This document shows positions 9,389-18,492 of a stretch of 20,949 bases of DNA, piece after piece (positions within the stretch are counted from its first letter, which is position 1; each line of letters begins with the position of its first letter). A model generated the notes under the pieces. That model made no database searches. It had not been told where the DNA came from and saw nothing but the letters and a program-made list of their open reading frames with translations. The DNA is from JAITWN01 sp964384095 (GTDB taxonomy: Bacteria > Pseudomonadota > Gammaproteobacteria > SZUA-140): the NCBI GenBank assembly GCA_964384095.1, contig CAYLKC010000032.1, forward strand, positions 1 to 20,949, given 5' to 3'. The translations under genes were made by a program, and so were the position numbers.

Positions 9389-12300
9389 ATGATCGCAAAA
9401 AAGGTCGTCCGGGCCTCCCTTTGCGTTCTGATCCTCGCCCTCGCGCTGGCCGGATGTGGCGACGGCGAGATCCCCAGCGTCAATCAGACCACGACAACGA
9501 TCACCGGCACGGTGATCGCGCCGGCCGGTGACAGCCAGCAATTCGTCGCGGTCGCGCCCGGCGGGGTGTTTTCGCAAATTGCCGCGTTCGTGCTCGGCGA
9601 TGTCCATGCGGATATCACCGGTCTTGCGCCGGTCGCCGGCGCGACCGTCGAGCTGGTGCGGCTCAGCGACGACTCCGTCGTCGATACTGCCGTCACCAAT
9701 GAAAACGGCGTCTATACGTTCACAGGTGCCCCCGCGATCGGTCAGTCCAGTGAATACGCGGTCAGGGTGAGCGGCGAACCCGATGTCATGCGCGCGATCG
9801 TCACCGGTGCCCTCGTCGATATCTCACCGGCCACCGAGGTCGTCACCGAGGCGGTGCTCGACAGCCTGATCGGCAGCGTGGTGCTCGGCAATTATCATGT
9901 CCAGGAGGTCGCCGCGCTGTATGGCGTTCTGGCCTCGATGGACATCGACGTCACCGGCCAGACTTTCAGCGATGCGGTGCAGACCATTGGCAATGCCGCG
10001 GGTCCGATCTTCCAGGACATGCTCGTGACCTTCTCGACGCCCGGCATCGCGACGGTGCTGCGTGGCGGCGACTTCAGCATCGTCGACTTCTCTGCGGCCC
10101 TGCGCGATCCGCTGATCGTCCCGGCCGAAGGCCTGCCGGGCGGTGTCGAGATCGACAGTGGCCAGGGCCCGATGATCTTCGGCAATCGCGACCAGCCTTC
10201 GCCCGGACTGGTTGCGATCGGCAAGTTCCTGCATGACTTCGGCGCCGTGGCGCCGCTCTATCCTGAAGACGAGCCTGTAGAGGACGCCTACCCACACCTG
10301 GTCGGACTCGACAGGCTGGTCCATGTCGTCAACGACAAGCGCCAGCTCGTGGTCGCTGACACCAGTCGACCGTCATTCTCTGTGGCCGGCGTCGGCGCGA
10401 CGACGGCGAGCGGCAGCCTGCTGATCTACCCGGTCGATTACACCGTGCGTGTCGACGATGCACCCTCGATCTCCGGTATGGGGATTCGCTATGCCTCGCG
10501 CTGGCGTCTGGCGGGTTTCGGCCAGACCCTGCCCGGCCTCAGCCTGCTCGATGCCGACGGCGGCGGCGCCACGACCTATCACGAGGTCCGGATGCAACAG
10601 GTTTTGGCCGCGGAGGGAGGGGGCGACAGCGCCGTAACCCTGATGAGCTCGACGGGCACCGTGAACTTCGACAGTACGCCCCAGCTGCATGACTTTGATG
10701 GTCAGCCGAGGGACTACGGCGCACTGGACACGGACGCGGTCACCAACAGCCTGCGGCTCGATCTGTCCGATTACTCCATCAGTGCGTCTGTCGGGGCAGA
10801 CCAGCGCAGCAGTCTCTACTACGTCCTGCAAAGCACCGGCCTCGTGCAGTTCAGGAGCGAGACCGGCACCGTGCTCGGCTGGGGATCGACCTCGACCGAC
10901 GGCGAGCGCGACGGCGAGGTCATCGGCATCAATACCTTCTCCGGCGGTTTCGACGAGCCGGTGACCTCGACCGAGCGGACCTTCGCGATCGGCATCCGCC
11001 AGGCGAGCGAGATGGCCAATGCGGACCTCACGGGCAACTATAACGTCGTCGAGTATTCGGGCTATCTGTCCGAGGATGCCGCGGCCAGTCCCCCGCGTGC
11101 CTTCGTCCATAGCGGGATTCGCTACGGCAGCGTCATCCTGGACGGCGACGGCGGGATCTCGTCCGGAACGATATTCGGCAAGCGCGCGACGCTCGATGTC
11201 GCCGCGGCGCGCGGCGAGACCGGGGCGGAGCCGAGCTTCTCGGGCGAATCCGGCAGCTTCACGACCGGGACCGCGGGTGACGCCGGCGAAACCTTCTCAC
11301 TGACCGTCGATGGCGTCGAAGTCTTCAGTTTCACGTCGGCGGCGGCGGGCGATACCGTCGAGGCCGCGGATATCCAGGCCGGACTCGACGGGGCTGCCAG
11401 CCAGCTGCTCGACGCGGGCATCGAATATACCGGTTCGGTGATCGACGGCGACCTCATATTCAGCCAGCCGAGCGGCGAGGACTTCGATATCGTCGTCGTC
11501 AACGAGTTCAGCGGGGTTGCGAGTGCGGCGGGCGGTTTTGAAGGCGATGATTTCCAGCCCGGCATCAATACCATCGACAATGCCTCGCCGGCGGTGCCGA
11601 ACGCCTCCGGTGCTTCCGGCGCCTTCACGACCGCGTATGCGGGTGACGGCGGCGAGGAGTTCACGCTCGAGGTCGGCGGGGTTCCTGTGTTCACGTTCAC
11701 TTCGACCGCGATCGGGGATGATGTGACGGCGGCGGACGTGCAGGGCGGGGTCGATGCGTCGATCGCAGCGCTCGAGGCCGTCGACATCGAAGTCAGCGGC
11801 ACGGTGGCCGGCGGCGACCTGGTGTTCACGCAGACCGAGGGCCTGCCGTTCACGATCCTGGTGACGAATACGTTCACCGGCGTCGATGGCGCGGCGGGCG
11901 GCTTTGCCGGCGCGGACTTCCAGACCGGTACCAATACGGTGACCGGCGGCACCGAGGCCGAGGATGCGGTGGTGAACTCTTCGGGCGCGTCGGGGACGTT
12001 CACGACCGCCTATGCCGGCGCGGCCGATGAGATCCTCGCGCTCGAGGTCGACGGCATCGAGCTGTTCCGGTTCGAGTCTGACAATATCGGCGACACGGTC
12101 GAGGCCGCGGACATCCAGGCCGGTATTGATTTGAGTGTGGCCGAGTTGGCCGCGAACAATATCGAGGTCAGCGGCACGGTGGCCGGCGGCGACCTGGTGT
12201 TCACGCAGACCGAGGGGGTGGTGTTCACGATCCAGGTGACGAACACCTTCACCGGCGTCGACGGCGCGGCGGGCGGCTTTGCCGGCGCGGACTTCCAGAC

Positions 12301-14788
12301 CGGGACGAACACGATCGCCAATGGAACTGTCGCCACGCCCAGCATATCCGGCGCCTCGGGCGCGTTCACGACCGCGTACGCGGGCGCGAGCGGCGAGACC
12401 TTCGCGCTGCAGGTCGGGACCACCACGCTGTTCACGTTCACATCGAGCGCGGCCGGCGATGCGGTCGAGGCGGCCGATGTGCAGGGCGGGATCGATACGA
12501 ACGAAGCGACGCTGAACGGCGAGGGGATCACGATCAGCGGCACGGTCGCGGGCGGTGATCTGGTCTTCACGCGCACGGACGGCACGGCGTTCACGATCCA
12601 GGTGACGAATACCTTCACCGGCGTCGACGGCGCTGAAGGCGGCTTCGCCAACTTCCAGTCCGGTACGACCACGGTGACCGGCGGCACCGAGGCACAGAAT
12701 GCGGAGCCGAATGCGTCGGGTGCATCCGGAACATTCTCGCCGGCGATTTCCGGCGACGCCGGCGAGACCTTTGCGCTCACGGTCGATGGCATCCCGGTTT
12801 ACAGCGTTACCTCCGGCGCCGCTGAAGAAACAGTTGAAGCGGCCGATGTGCAGGGCGGGATCGATGCTGCCGAAGCCACACTGAACGCGGCAGGCATCGA
12901 TGTTTCCGGCACGGTTGCAGGCGGTGACCTGATCTTCACCCGAGCGGACGGCGTTGCCTTCGATATCGTCGTGACGAACGAATTCAGCGGGACGCCGGGC
13001 GGTTTTGCCGGCGCGGACTTCGCGCCCGGGACGAATACCATCGACAACGGCGCCGAGGCGGTGGAGGCGGTGGCGACGACATCGCAGGCCTCGGGCGCCT
13101 TTGCGACGGCGGTCGCGACCGAGGTCGGTCAGACCTATACGCTGACGGTTGGCGGGGTCGGGTTGGTCAGCATAACGTCGGCAACGATCGGTCAATCTGT
13201 CTCCGCGGCGGACATCCAGGCCCAGATCGTAACCAATGAGGGGGCACTGAACGCGGCCGGCATCGAATTCAGCGGCAGCGCCGAGACCGGCGACCTCGTG
13301 TTTACGAAGGCCGACGGCACCGACTTCGACATCGTCATCGTCAATGACTTCAGTGGCGACGCGCTGACCGCGGGCGGCTTCGCCGGCGCGGACTTCGCGC
13401 CGGGCGCACCGCAGGAGATCGCCAACGGTGTGGTTGCCGATCCGACCGAGTCGGCCGCATCAGGCGTATTCGCGACGGCGATTGCTACCGAGGTCGGCCA
13501 GACCTACTCGCTGACGGTCGGCGGGGTCGAATTGTATGCGTTCACCTCCAGCATTGCCGGCGAGACTGTGACGGCAGCCGATGTCCAGGGCGGCATCAAT
13601 GCGAACGCGGCGGCGCTGAGCGCGGCAGGCATCGAGTTCAGCGGCAGCGCCGATACCGGCGACCTCGTGTTCACGAAGGCCGACGGCAGCGACTTCGACA
13701 TCGTCATCGCCAATACCTTCAGCGATGCCCAGCAGACGGCGGGCGGCTTCGCGAGCGCGGACTTCGCGCCGAACGCGCCGCAGGAGATCGACAACGGCGC
13801 CGAGGCGATCGAGGCGGTGGCGACGACATCGCAGGCCTCGGGTGCCTTCACGACGGCGGTCGCGACCGAGGTCGGCCAGACCTACTCGCTGACGGTCGGC
13901 GGAGTCGGATTGGTCAGCATAACCTCGGCAGCGATCGGAGAATCGGTCACCGCGGCGGACATCCAGGCCCAGATCGTTACAAATGAGGGGGCGCTGAACG
14001 CGGCCGGCATCGAGTTCAGCGGCAGCGCCGAGACCGGCGACCTCGTGTTCACGAAGGCCGACGGCAGCGACTTCGACATCGTCATCGTCAATACCTTCAG
14101 TGGTGAAGCGCTGACGGCGGGCGGCTTTGCGGGCGAGGACTTCGCAGCGAACTCGGTAAACGACATCGACAACGGCGAGGCGATCGGCCTCAATGCCTCG
14201 GCGCCCTCAGGCGATTTCGAGGCCGGCACCTCCGGCGCCGCGGACGAGACCTGGTCGCTGACGGTCGGTGGCGTGACGGTATACACCTTCACGTCGACCG
14301 ATGCCGACCAGACCGTGACGGCGGAGGACGTCCAGGCAGGAATCGACGCCTCGGCCGCCGAACTCGATGCCGTCGGCATTACGGCCAGCGGCACGGTGAG
14401 CGCAGGGGATCTGGTCTTCACCCGCGAAGACGGCGCGCCGTTCGATATCGTCGTCGTCAACGAATTCACCGGCACCGTCAGCATCGCCGGCGGATTCGCC
14501 GGGGACGACTTCGCAACCGGCATACAGACGGTCGATAACGGCACGCTCGCCGGACCCGCGCCGTCGCTGTCATCGCAGTCGGGTCAGCAGCCGGTGTCCT
14601 TTGGCAGCTATGACGTGCTCGCGAACGGCGGGGTCACGCTGATCCTGTCGATTGGAGGCGAGACGATCACCGCGCAGGGCGCGGTGACGCAGGACGGCGA
14701 ATTCATCGCCCTCGCAACCGGCACCAGCAACGGCGACAACTCGGTGCAGGGCCGCGGCATCCTGTTCCTGGTCCGCCAGCCGAATTGA
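9389..14788 (+). CDS. Giant acidic lipoprotein with nine tandem ~123-residue repeats
   Basis: A 1799-residue protein of unknown function. The N-terminus is a lipoprotein signal (MIAKKVVR, hydrophobic stretch, lipobox LAGC with Cys23). Gly at +2 argues for outer-membrane sorting by Lol. Residues about 38-130 contain a carboxypeptidase-regulatory-like/Ig-like fold (VAGATVELV, then ENGVYTFTG), and about 135-200 a helical segment (DISPATEVVTEAVLDSLIG). Residues about 330-540 form a beta-rich module ending in IGIRQ. A second, similar module begins at about 546 (DLTGNYNVVEYSG), is interrupted after about 600, and seems to resume at 1741-1799, ending LFLVRQPN. Between them, residues 618-1727 are nine repeats. 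No Cys is visible after Cys23, and Lys is nearly absent from the array. ATG 9389 is chosen for the lipobox although its ribosome site is weak; the in-frame ATG at 9284 would add 35 atypical residues. It is probably monocistronic. An adhesin or surface-layer role is possible but unproven. Confidence 0.85.
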   Translation: MIAKKVVRASLCVLILALALAGCGDGEIPSVNQTTTTITGTVIAPAGDSQQFVAVAPGGVFSQIAAFVLGDVHADITGLAPVAGATVELVRLSDDSVVDTAVTNENGVYTFTGAPAIGQSSEYAVRVSGEPDVMRAIVTGALVDISPATEVVTEAVLDSLIGSVVLGNYHVQEVAALYGVLASMDIDVTGQTFSDAVQTIGNAAGPIFQDMLVTFSTPGIATVLRGGDFSIVDFSAALRDPLIVPAEGLPGGVEIDSGQGPMIFGNRDQPSPGLVAIGKFLHDFGAVAPLYPEDEPVEDAYPHLVGLDRLVHVVNDKRQLVVADTSRPSFSVAGVGATTASGSLLIYPVDYTVRVDDAPSISGMGIRYASRWRLAGFGQTLPGLSLLDADGGGATTYHEVRMQQVLAAEGGGDSAVTLMSSTGTVNFDSTPQLHDFDGQPRDYGALDTDAVTNSLRLDLSDYSISASVGADQRSSLYYVLQSTGLVQFRSETGTVLGWGSTSTDGERDGEVIGINTFSGGFDEPVTSTERTFAIGIRQASEMANADLTGNYNVVEYSGYLSEDAAASPPRAFVHSGIRYGSVILDGDGGISSGTIFGKRATLDVAAARGETGAEPSFSGESGSFTTGTAGDAGETFSLTVDGVEVFSFTSAAAGDTVEAADIQAGLDGAASQLLDAGIEYTGSVIDGDLIFSQPSGEDFDIVVVNEFSGVASAAGGFEGDDFQPGINTIDNASPAVPNASGASGAFTTAYAGDGGEEFTLEVGGVPVFTFTSTAIGDDVTAADVQGGVDASIAALEAVDIEVSGTVAGGDLVFTQTEGLPFTILVTNTFTGVDGAAGGFAGADFQTGTNTVTGGTEAEDAVVNSSGASGTFTTAYAGAADEILALEVDGIELFRFESDNIGDTVEAADIQAGIDLSVAELAANNIEVSGTVAGGDLVFTQTEGVVFTIQVTNTFTGVDGAAGGFAGADFQTGTNTIANGTVATPSISGASGAFTTAYAGASGETFALQVGTTTLFTFTSSAAGDAVEAADVQGGIDTNEATLNGEGITISGTVAGGDLVFTRTDGTAFTIQVTNTFTGVDGAEGGFANFQSGTTTVTGGTEAQNAEPNASGASGTFSPAISGDAGETFALTVDGIPVYSVTSGAAEETVEAADVQGGIDAAEATLNAAGIDVSGTVAGGDLIFTRADGVAFDIVVTNEFSGTPGGFAGADFAPGTNTIDNGAEAVEAVATTSQASGAFATAVATEVGQTYTLTVGGVGLVSITSATIGQSVSAADIQAQIVTNEGALNAAGIEFSGSAETGDLVFTKADGTDFDIVIVNDFSGDALTAGGFAGADFAPGAPQEIANGVVADPTESAASGVFATAIATEVGQTYSLTVGGVELYAFTSSIAGETVTAADVQGGINANAAALSAAGIEFSGSADTGDLVFTKADGSDFDIVIANTFSDAQQTAGGFASADFAPNAPQEIDNGAEAIEAVATTSQASGAFTTAVATEVGQTYSLTVGGVGLVSITSAAIGESVTAADIQAQIVTNEGALNAAGIEFSGSAETGDLVFTKADGSDFDIVIVNTFSGEALTAGGFAGEDFAANSVNDIDNGEAIGLNASAPSGDFEAGTSGAADETWSLTVGGVTVYTFTSTDADQTVTAEDVQAGIDASAAELDAVGITASGTVSAGDLVFTREDGAPFDIVVVNEFTGTVSIAGGFAGDDFATGIQTVDNGTLAGPAPSLSSQSGQQPVSFGSYDVLANGGVTLILSIGGETITAQGAVTQDGEFIALATGTSNGDNSVQGRGILFLVRQPN
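11240..14569 (+). repeat. Nine in-frame tandem repeats of 366-378 bp
   Basis: Repeat starts, anchored on the codon before GASG-x-F or its variants, are 11240, 11606, 11981, 12347, 12716, 13082, 13451, 13829 and 14198; the last ends near 14569. Unit lengths are 122, 125, 122, 123, 122, 123, 126, 123 and about 124 residues. Each unit reads: SGASG-x-FTT, then GETF-x-L-x-V-x-G, FTS, AAD[IV]Q-x-x-[IV], L-x-x-x-GI, SG[TS]-x-x-x-GDL[VI]F[ST], F-[DT]-I-x-[VI]-x-N-x-F-[ST]-G, GGFAGADF and a variable NG-containing linker. Unit 4 lacks residues of the GGFAGADF block (reads GGFANF) and unit 5 is shortened just before it. Units 6 and 8 differ at 9 of 107 aligned residues. Period and frame are uniform, so the array is coding, not satellite DNA. 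Confidence 0.95.
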
Positions 14789-14800
14789 TCTTCGGCCTGG
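14776..14800. terminator. Hairpin between convergent lipoprotein and aminotransferase genes
   Basis: GCCGAA (14779-14784), loop TTGATC, TTCGGC (14791-14796), extended by CCA/TGG across a one-base bulge. The stem encloses the TGA stop of the lipoprotein gene. Only 29 bp separate the two convergent stops, so a bidirectional terminator here makes sense, but no T tract follows on either strand. Confidence 0.35.
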
Positions 14801-14817
14801 CGCGATGCCCGGTCCGC

Positions 14818-16026
<1,209 letters not shown>

Positions 16027-16051
16027 GCGCGGATTCCTGGTCTGGTAAGGA

Positions 16052-16071
16052 CGCCCTGCAAAATCAGGGCG
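16052..16071 (-). other. 5' UTR hairpin of the aminotransferase gene
   Basis: A perfect 7-bp stem CGCCCTG/CAGGGCG around a 6-nt loop, 25 nt upstream of the chosen ATG on the minus strand. A TATGCT at about 16077-16082 (minus strand) could be a -10, in which case the hairpin would be at the very 5' end of the message. No T tract follows. Confidence 0.4.
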
Positions 16072-16128
16072 CTCAAGCATATCAGGAATCGTGGCGGACT
16101 TTCATCCCTGCCATGGATGGGCGGGGCG

Positions 16129-17343
16129 TCAGCGGGCGCGATTGACCGAGACGTTAGACATGGTCGTTTCCGCCCACTCGAGCGCGGCCAGGTAGGCCGA
16201 GGCGACCGTCTCCCCGTCGATGCCGCTGGCGCGGACGTCGTCCCATTCGCCGCGCTCATGTGCGATCGCGGTGTCGAGCAGCCGGGCATAGGGGCCGGTA
16301 TGGTGGAGCAGGGCCTCGCTGATCTCCGGCGACAGCGGTAATTGCTCGAGGACGGTATCGATCGGCTGGTCCATCAGCGCATCCAGCGTCGAGAACAGGC
16401 CGACGATGAAGGCAGAGTCCTTCTTGTCGGCGCCCGTGGCGCCGGCCAGCAGTTCGCACATCCTGGCGCGCACCAGCGAGGTCGTGATCAGTTCCTCGGG
16501 CTTGTCATCGACGCCGGTCAGGGCGATCAGGTTGGCCCAGCGGCGAATCTCGCGCTCGCCGAGATAGACGATCGCGTGATGGATCGATTCGATCTTCTTG
16601 CCGGGGGTGAAGGCCGCCGAATTGATGTAACGCAGGAGCTTGTAACTCATCGTCGGATCCTGGGACACCAGTTCCTCGAGGCCCTTGATATCGATCTCCG
16701 ATCTTTGCAGCTTGGCCATCATGCGCATCGCGTTGACGCGATTGGCCGGCATGCGGCGGCCGGAAAGCACGCGCGGCCGGCACAGGAAGTAGCCCTGGTA
16801 CCAGTCGAAACCCAACTCGCGGCAGTGATCGAACATCTCCGGCGTCTCGACCTTCTCGGCCAGCAGCTTGACCGGATAATTCCGCAGGATCCGCACGTGC
16901 TCACCGAGTTGATCCAGACCGAGGTCGAGGACATCGAGCTTGACGATGTCGGCGAGTTCGAGCAGCGGAGTGAGGTCGGGGTGATAGGAAAAGTCGTCGA
17001 GCGCAATGGTGTAGCCGCGCTGCTTGAGATCACGCACCGCCTCGGTGATTTCACTGTCGACGAGGATGTCCTCGAGGATCTCGATGACGAGCTGGTTGCC
17101 GGGCGGCGGCAGTAATTCACCGTGGATCAGGAAATTCCGGGTGACATTCACAAAGGCCTTGTGCGCGCCGACGACCTTGCCGAGCCCCATTTCCCAGAAG
17201 CTGTTGACGATGATCTGCGAGGTCGCCTGGTCACCATCGGTGACGTTGGAGAACGCGCCTTCGCGCTGCCGATAGAGCAATTCGTAACCGATGACCCGCT
17301 GATTCCCGTCGAAGATTGGTTGCCTGCCGATGTGAAAGTGCAT
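16129..17343 (-). CDS. EAL-HDOD (YuxH-like) signalling protein
   Basis: A 404-residue cytoplasmic protein with an N-terminal EAL-like domain (about 1-190) and a C-terminal HDOD domain (about 197-390, including SIHHAIVYLGEREIRRW at 253-269). The EAL motif is degenerate (GYELLYR, Glu21), but residues aligned with the c-di-GMP phosphodiesterase site are present: Asn66, Glu88 (VIEIL), Asp116/Asp117 (LDDF), Lys135, Glu163 (AEKVE) and Gln183 (YQGYFL). The loop-6 GTG after DDF is SYH here. Members of this family act in c-di-GMP-linked control of motility and surface behaviour; activity here is uncertain. The ATG overlaps the stop of the upstream gene by one base (TGATG), so translation is coupled and the two proteins probably work together. 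Confidence 0.9.
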   Translation of the reverse strand: MHFHIGRQPIFDGNQRVIGYELLYRQREGAFSNVTDGDQATSQIIVNSFWEMGLGKVVGAHKAFVNVTRNFLIHGELLPPPGNQLVIEILEDILVDSEITEAVRDLKQRGYTIALDDFSYHPDLTPLLELADIVKLDVLDLGLDQLGEHVRILRNYPVKLLAEKVETPEMFDHCRELGFDWYQGYFLCRPRVLSGRRMPANRVNAMRMMAKLQRSEIDIKGLEELVSQDPTMSYKLLRYINSAAFTPGKKIESIHHAIVYLGEREIRRWANLIALTGVDDKPEELITTSLVRARMCELLAGATGADKKDSAFIVGLFSTLDALMDQPIDTVLEQLPLSPEISEALLHHTGPYARLLDTAIAHERGEWDDVRASGIDGETVASAYLAALEWAETTMSNVSVNRAR

Positions 17344-18374
17344 CAGCGCCCCGCGTCGTTGAGGATCATGGTCTCGATGCCTTGCCGCGCGAGCAGGAAG
17401 GCGGCGGCCGCACTACGTCTGACGCTATCGCTGCTGATGATGTAGTGATGGTCCCGGTCGAGCAGGGCCGCGGTATCGCGCAGTACCCGTAGCGGGAGAT
17501 TGATGCTGTCCTGGCGGTGCTGGCGTGCGTAGGCCTTGTGCGAACGGATATCGAGCAGCACGGCGCCCTTGAGCGCCAGGGGCTCGAGATCGGTCGGCGT
17601 GATCCAGCGGATGCAGGATCTCACGATCAGATTCATGAAGTCGTCCCCGGAGAAGCGCAGCAGCCGGCCCTCATCGATGGCGGTGAGCGTCAGATCGTGG
17701 CATTCGTCGGCGATCAGCGCGACCTCGCCGAAGCCGTCGAGACGGCCGAGTTCCCCGGCCGCGATCGCCGCTTTACCACCGCGCCCCTGTCGCGTCAGCC
17801 GGAAGCGTCCGGATTCGATGATGAAGTAGCCATCGCTGTCATCGCCTTCGCGGACGACGGTCTCCCCCGCCGCGACCTCGAGGACGTCCATGCGTTCCAT
17901 CAGGGTCTGCAGACAGGGGGCGGGCAGGCGGGTGAACAGCGGCGAGGCGAAGATCGGGCCGAGGTCCAGCGCCGGCCGTTCGGGGGCTTCGTCGGCCGGC
18001 ATTGCGTCATCGGTTGTATCGGCGCACAGCAGGGACTCGAGCAATGCACTGTCGACGCACAGGATGGTCGCGGCGGTGCGCGCCAGCGCGGTGGATTCCC
18101 GGGGCCGGGCGTCCGCGATCGCCTGCCCCGCTTCGGGGGTTGCGGCCTTGAGCATGCGGATCCGGTTGTCGGCCGACACCAGCGCGAGCTGACCGGTCAG
18201 CAGGAAGATCGTGCGACCATCGGAGTCGCCGATATCGAACAGCCGCTTGCCCGGCGGCAGGCGCTCGATGCGCGCGTGCGCGAGCAGCACCTCGGCCCGT
18301 GACGGGTCGAGCTGATCCAGCGGGGAAAACAGGCTCAGGTTGGCCGTGTCGACGACCGGGATGGGTGCCCCCAT
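17343..18374 (-). CDS. Double cNMP-binding-like protein with inactive rhodanese domain
   Basis: A 343-residue soluble protein. Two cyclic-nucleotide-binding-like beta rolls lie at about 15-115 and 140-255 (second: GYFIIESGRFRLTRQG, FGEVALIAD), followed by a rhodanese-like domain at about 262-340 (LLDIRSHKAY, INLPL). The usual rhodanese active-site loop C-D-S-G-R-R-S reads S-D-S-V-R-R-S (315-321): the catalytic Cys is Ser315, so sulfur transfer is unlikely. The second cNMP domain lacks the phosphate-binding Arg expected after FGE (CHDLTL instead), so cAMP binding is doubtful. There is no DNA-binding helix-turn-helix. The ATG has GAGGAG about 6 nt upstream. The gene is first in a two-gene unit with the EAL-HDOD gene. 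I infer a sensor or scaffold role. Confidence 0.85.
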   Translation of the reverse strand: MGAPIPVVDTANLSLFSPLDQLDPSRAEVLLAHARIERLPPGKRLFDIGDSDGRTIFLLTGQLALVSADNRIRMLKAATPEAGQAIADARPRESTALARTAATILCVDSALLESLLCADTTDDAMPADEAPERPALDLGPIFASPLFTRLPAPCLQTLMERMDVLEVAAGETVVREGDDSDGYFIIESGRFRLTRQGRGGKAAIAAGELGRLDGFGEVALIADECHDLTLTAIDEGRLLRFSGDDFMNLIVRSCIRWITPTDLEPLALKGAVLLDIRSHKAYARQHRQDSINLPLRVLRDTAALLDRDHHYIISSDSVRRSAAAAFLLARQGIETMILNDAGR

Positions 18375-18473
18375 CTGCGACTCCTCGGGTACGAACTTTG
18401 GACGATTGCCGGTCTGGATGGTTATTTTTTCAGCGTCCTCAGTTAGCTATAGCGGCCGCCGAGGGCCCGCCCT

Positions 18474-18492
18474 TGAGCCTGCCAGAGGCTCA
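18474..18492 (-). terminator. Hairpin over the carboxylesterase stop codon
   Basis: A perfect 7-bp stem TGAGCCT/AGGCTCA with a 5-nt loop, including the stop codon of the esterase. No T tract follows on the minus strand (GC-rich AGGGCGGGC), so it would act only as a Rho-assisted or mRNA-stabilising element. The remaining bases to 18374 are the leader of the cNMP/rhodanese gene, with a poor TATAGC at about 18447-18452 (minus strand) as the only -10 candidate. Confidence 0.3.

Noticed and set aside
11297..13195. Long minus-strand open frame (632 codons) opposite the repeat lipoprotein, and a similar one at 6840-8189 opposite the RND gene
   Set aside because: They arise from the GC-rich third positions of the plus-strand genes; their products are Arg/Asp-rich without domains, and the plus-strand proteins are clearly real.
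11240..14569. Tandem repeats considered as CRISPR or non-coding satellite
   Set aside because: Units are about 370 bp, contiguous, multiples of three and protein-coding; there are no short repeats with unique spacers.
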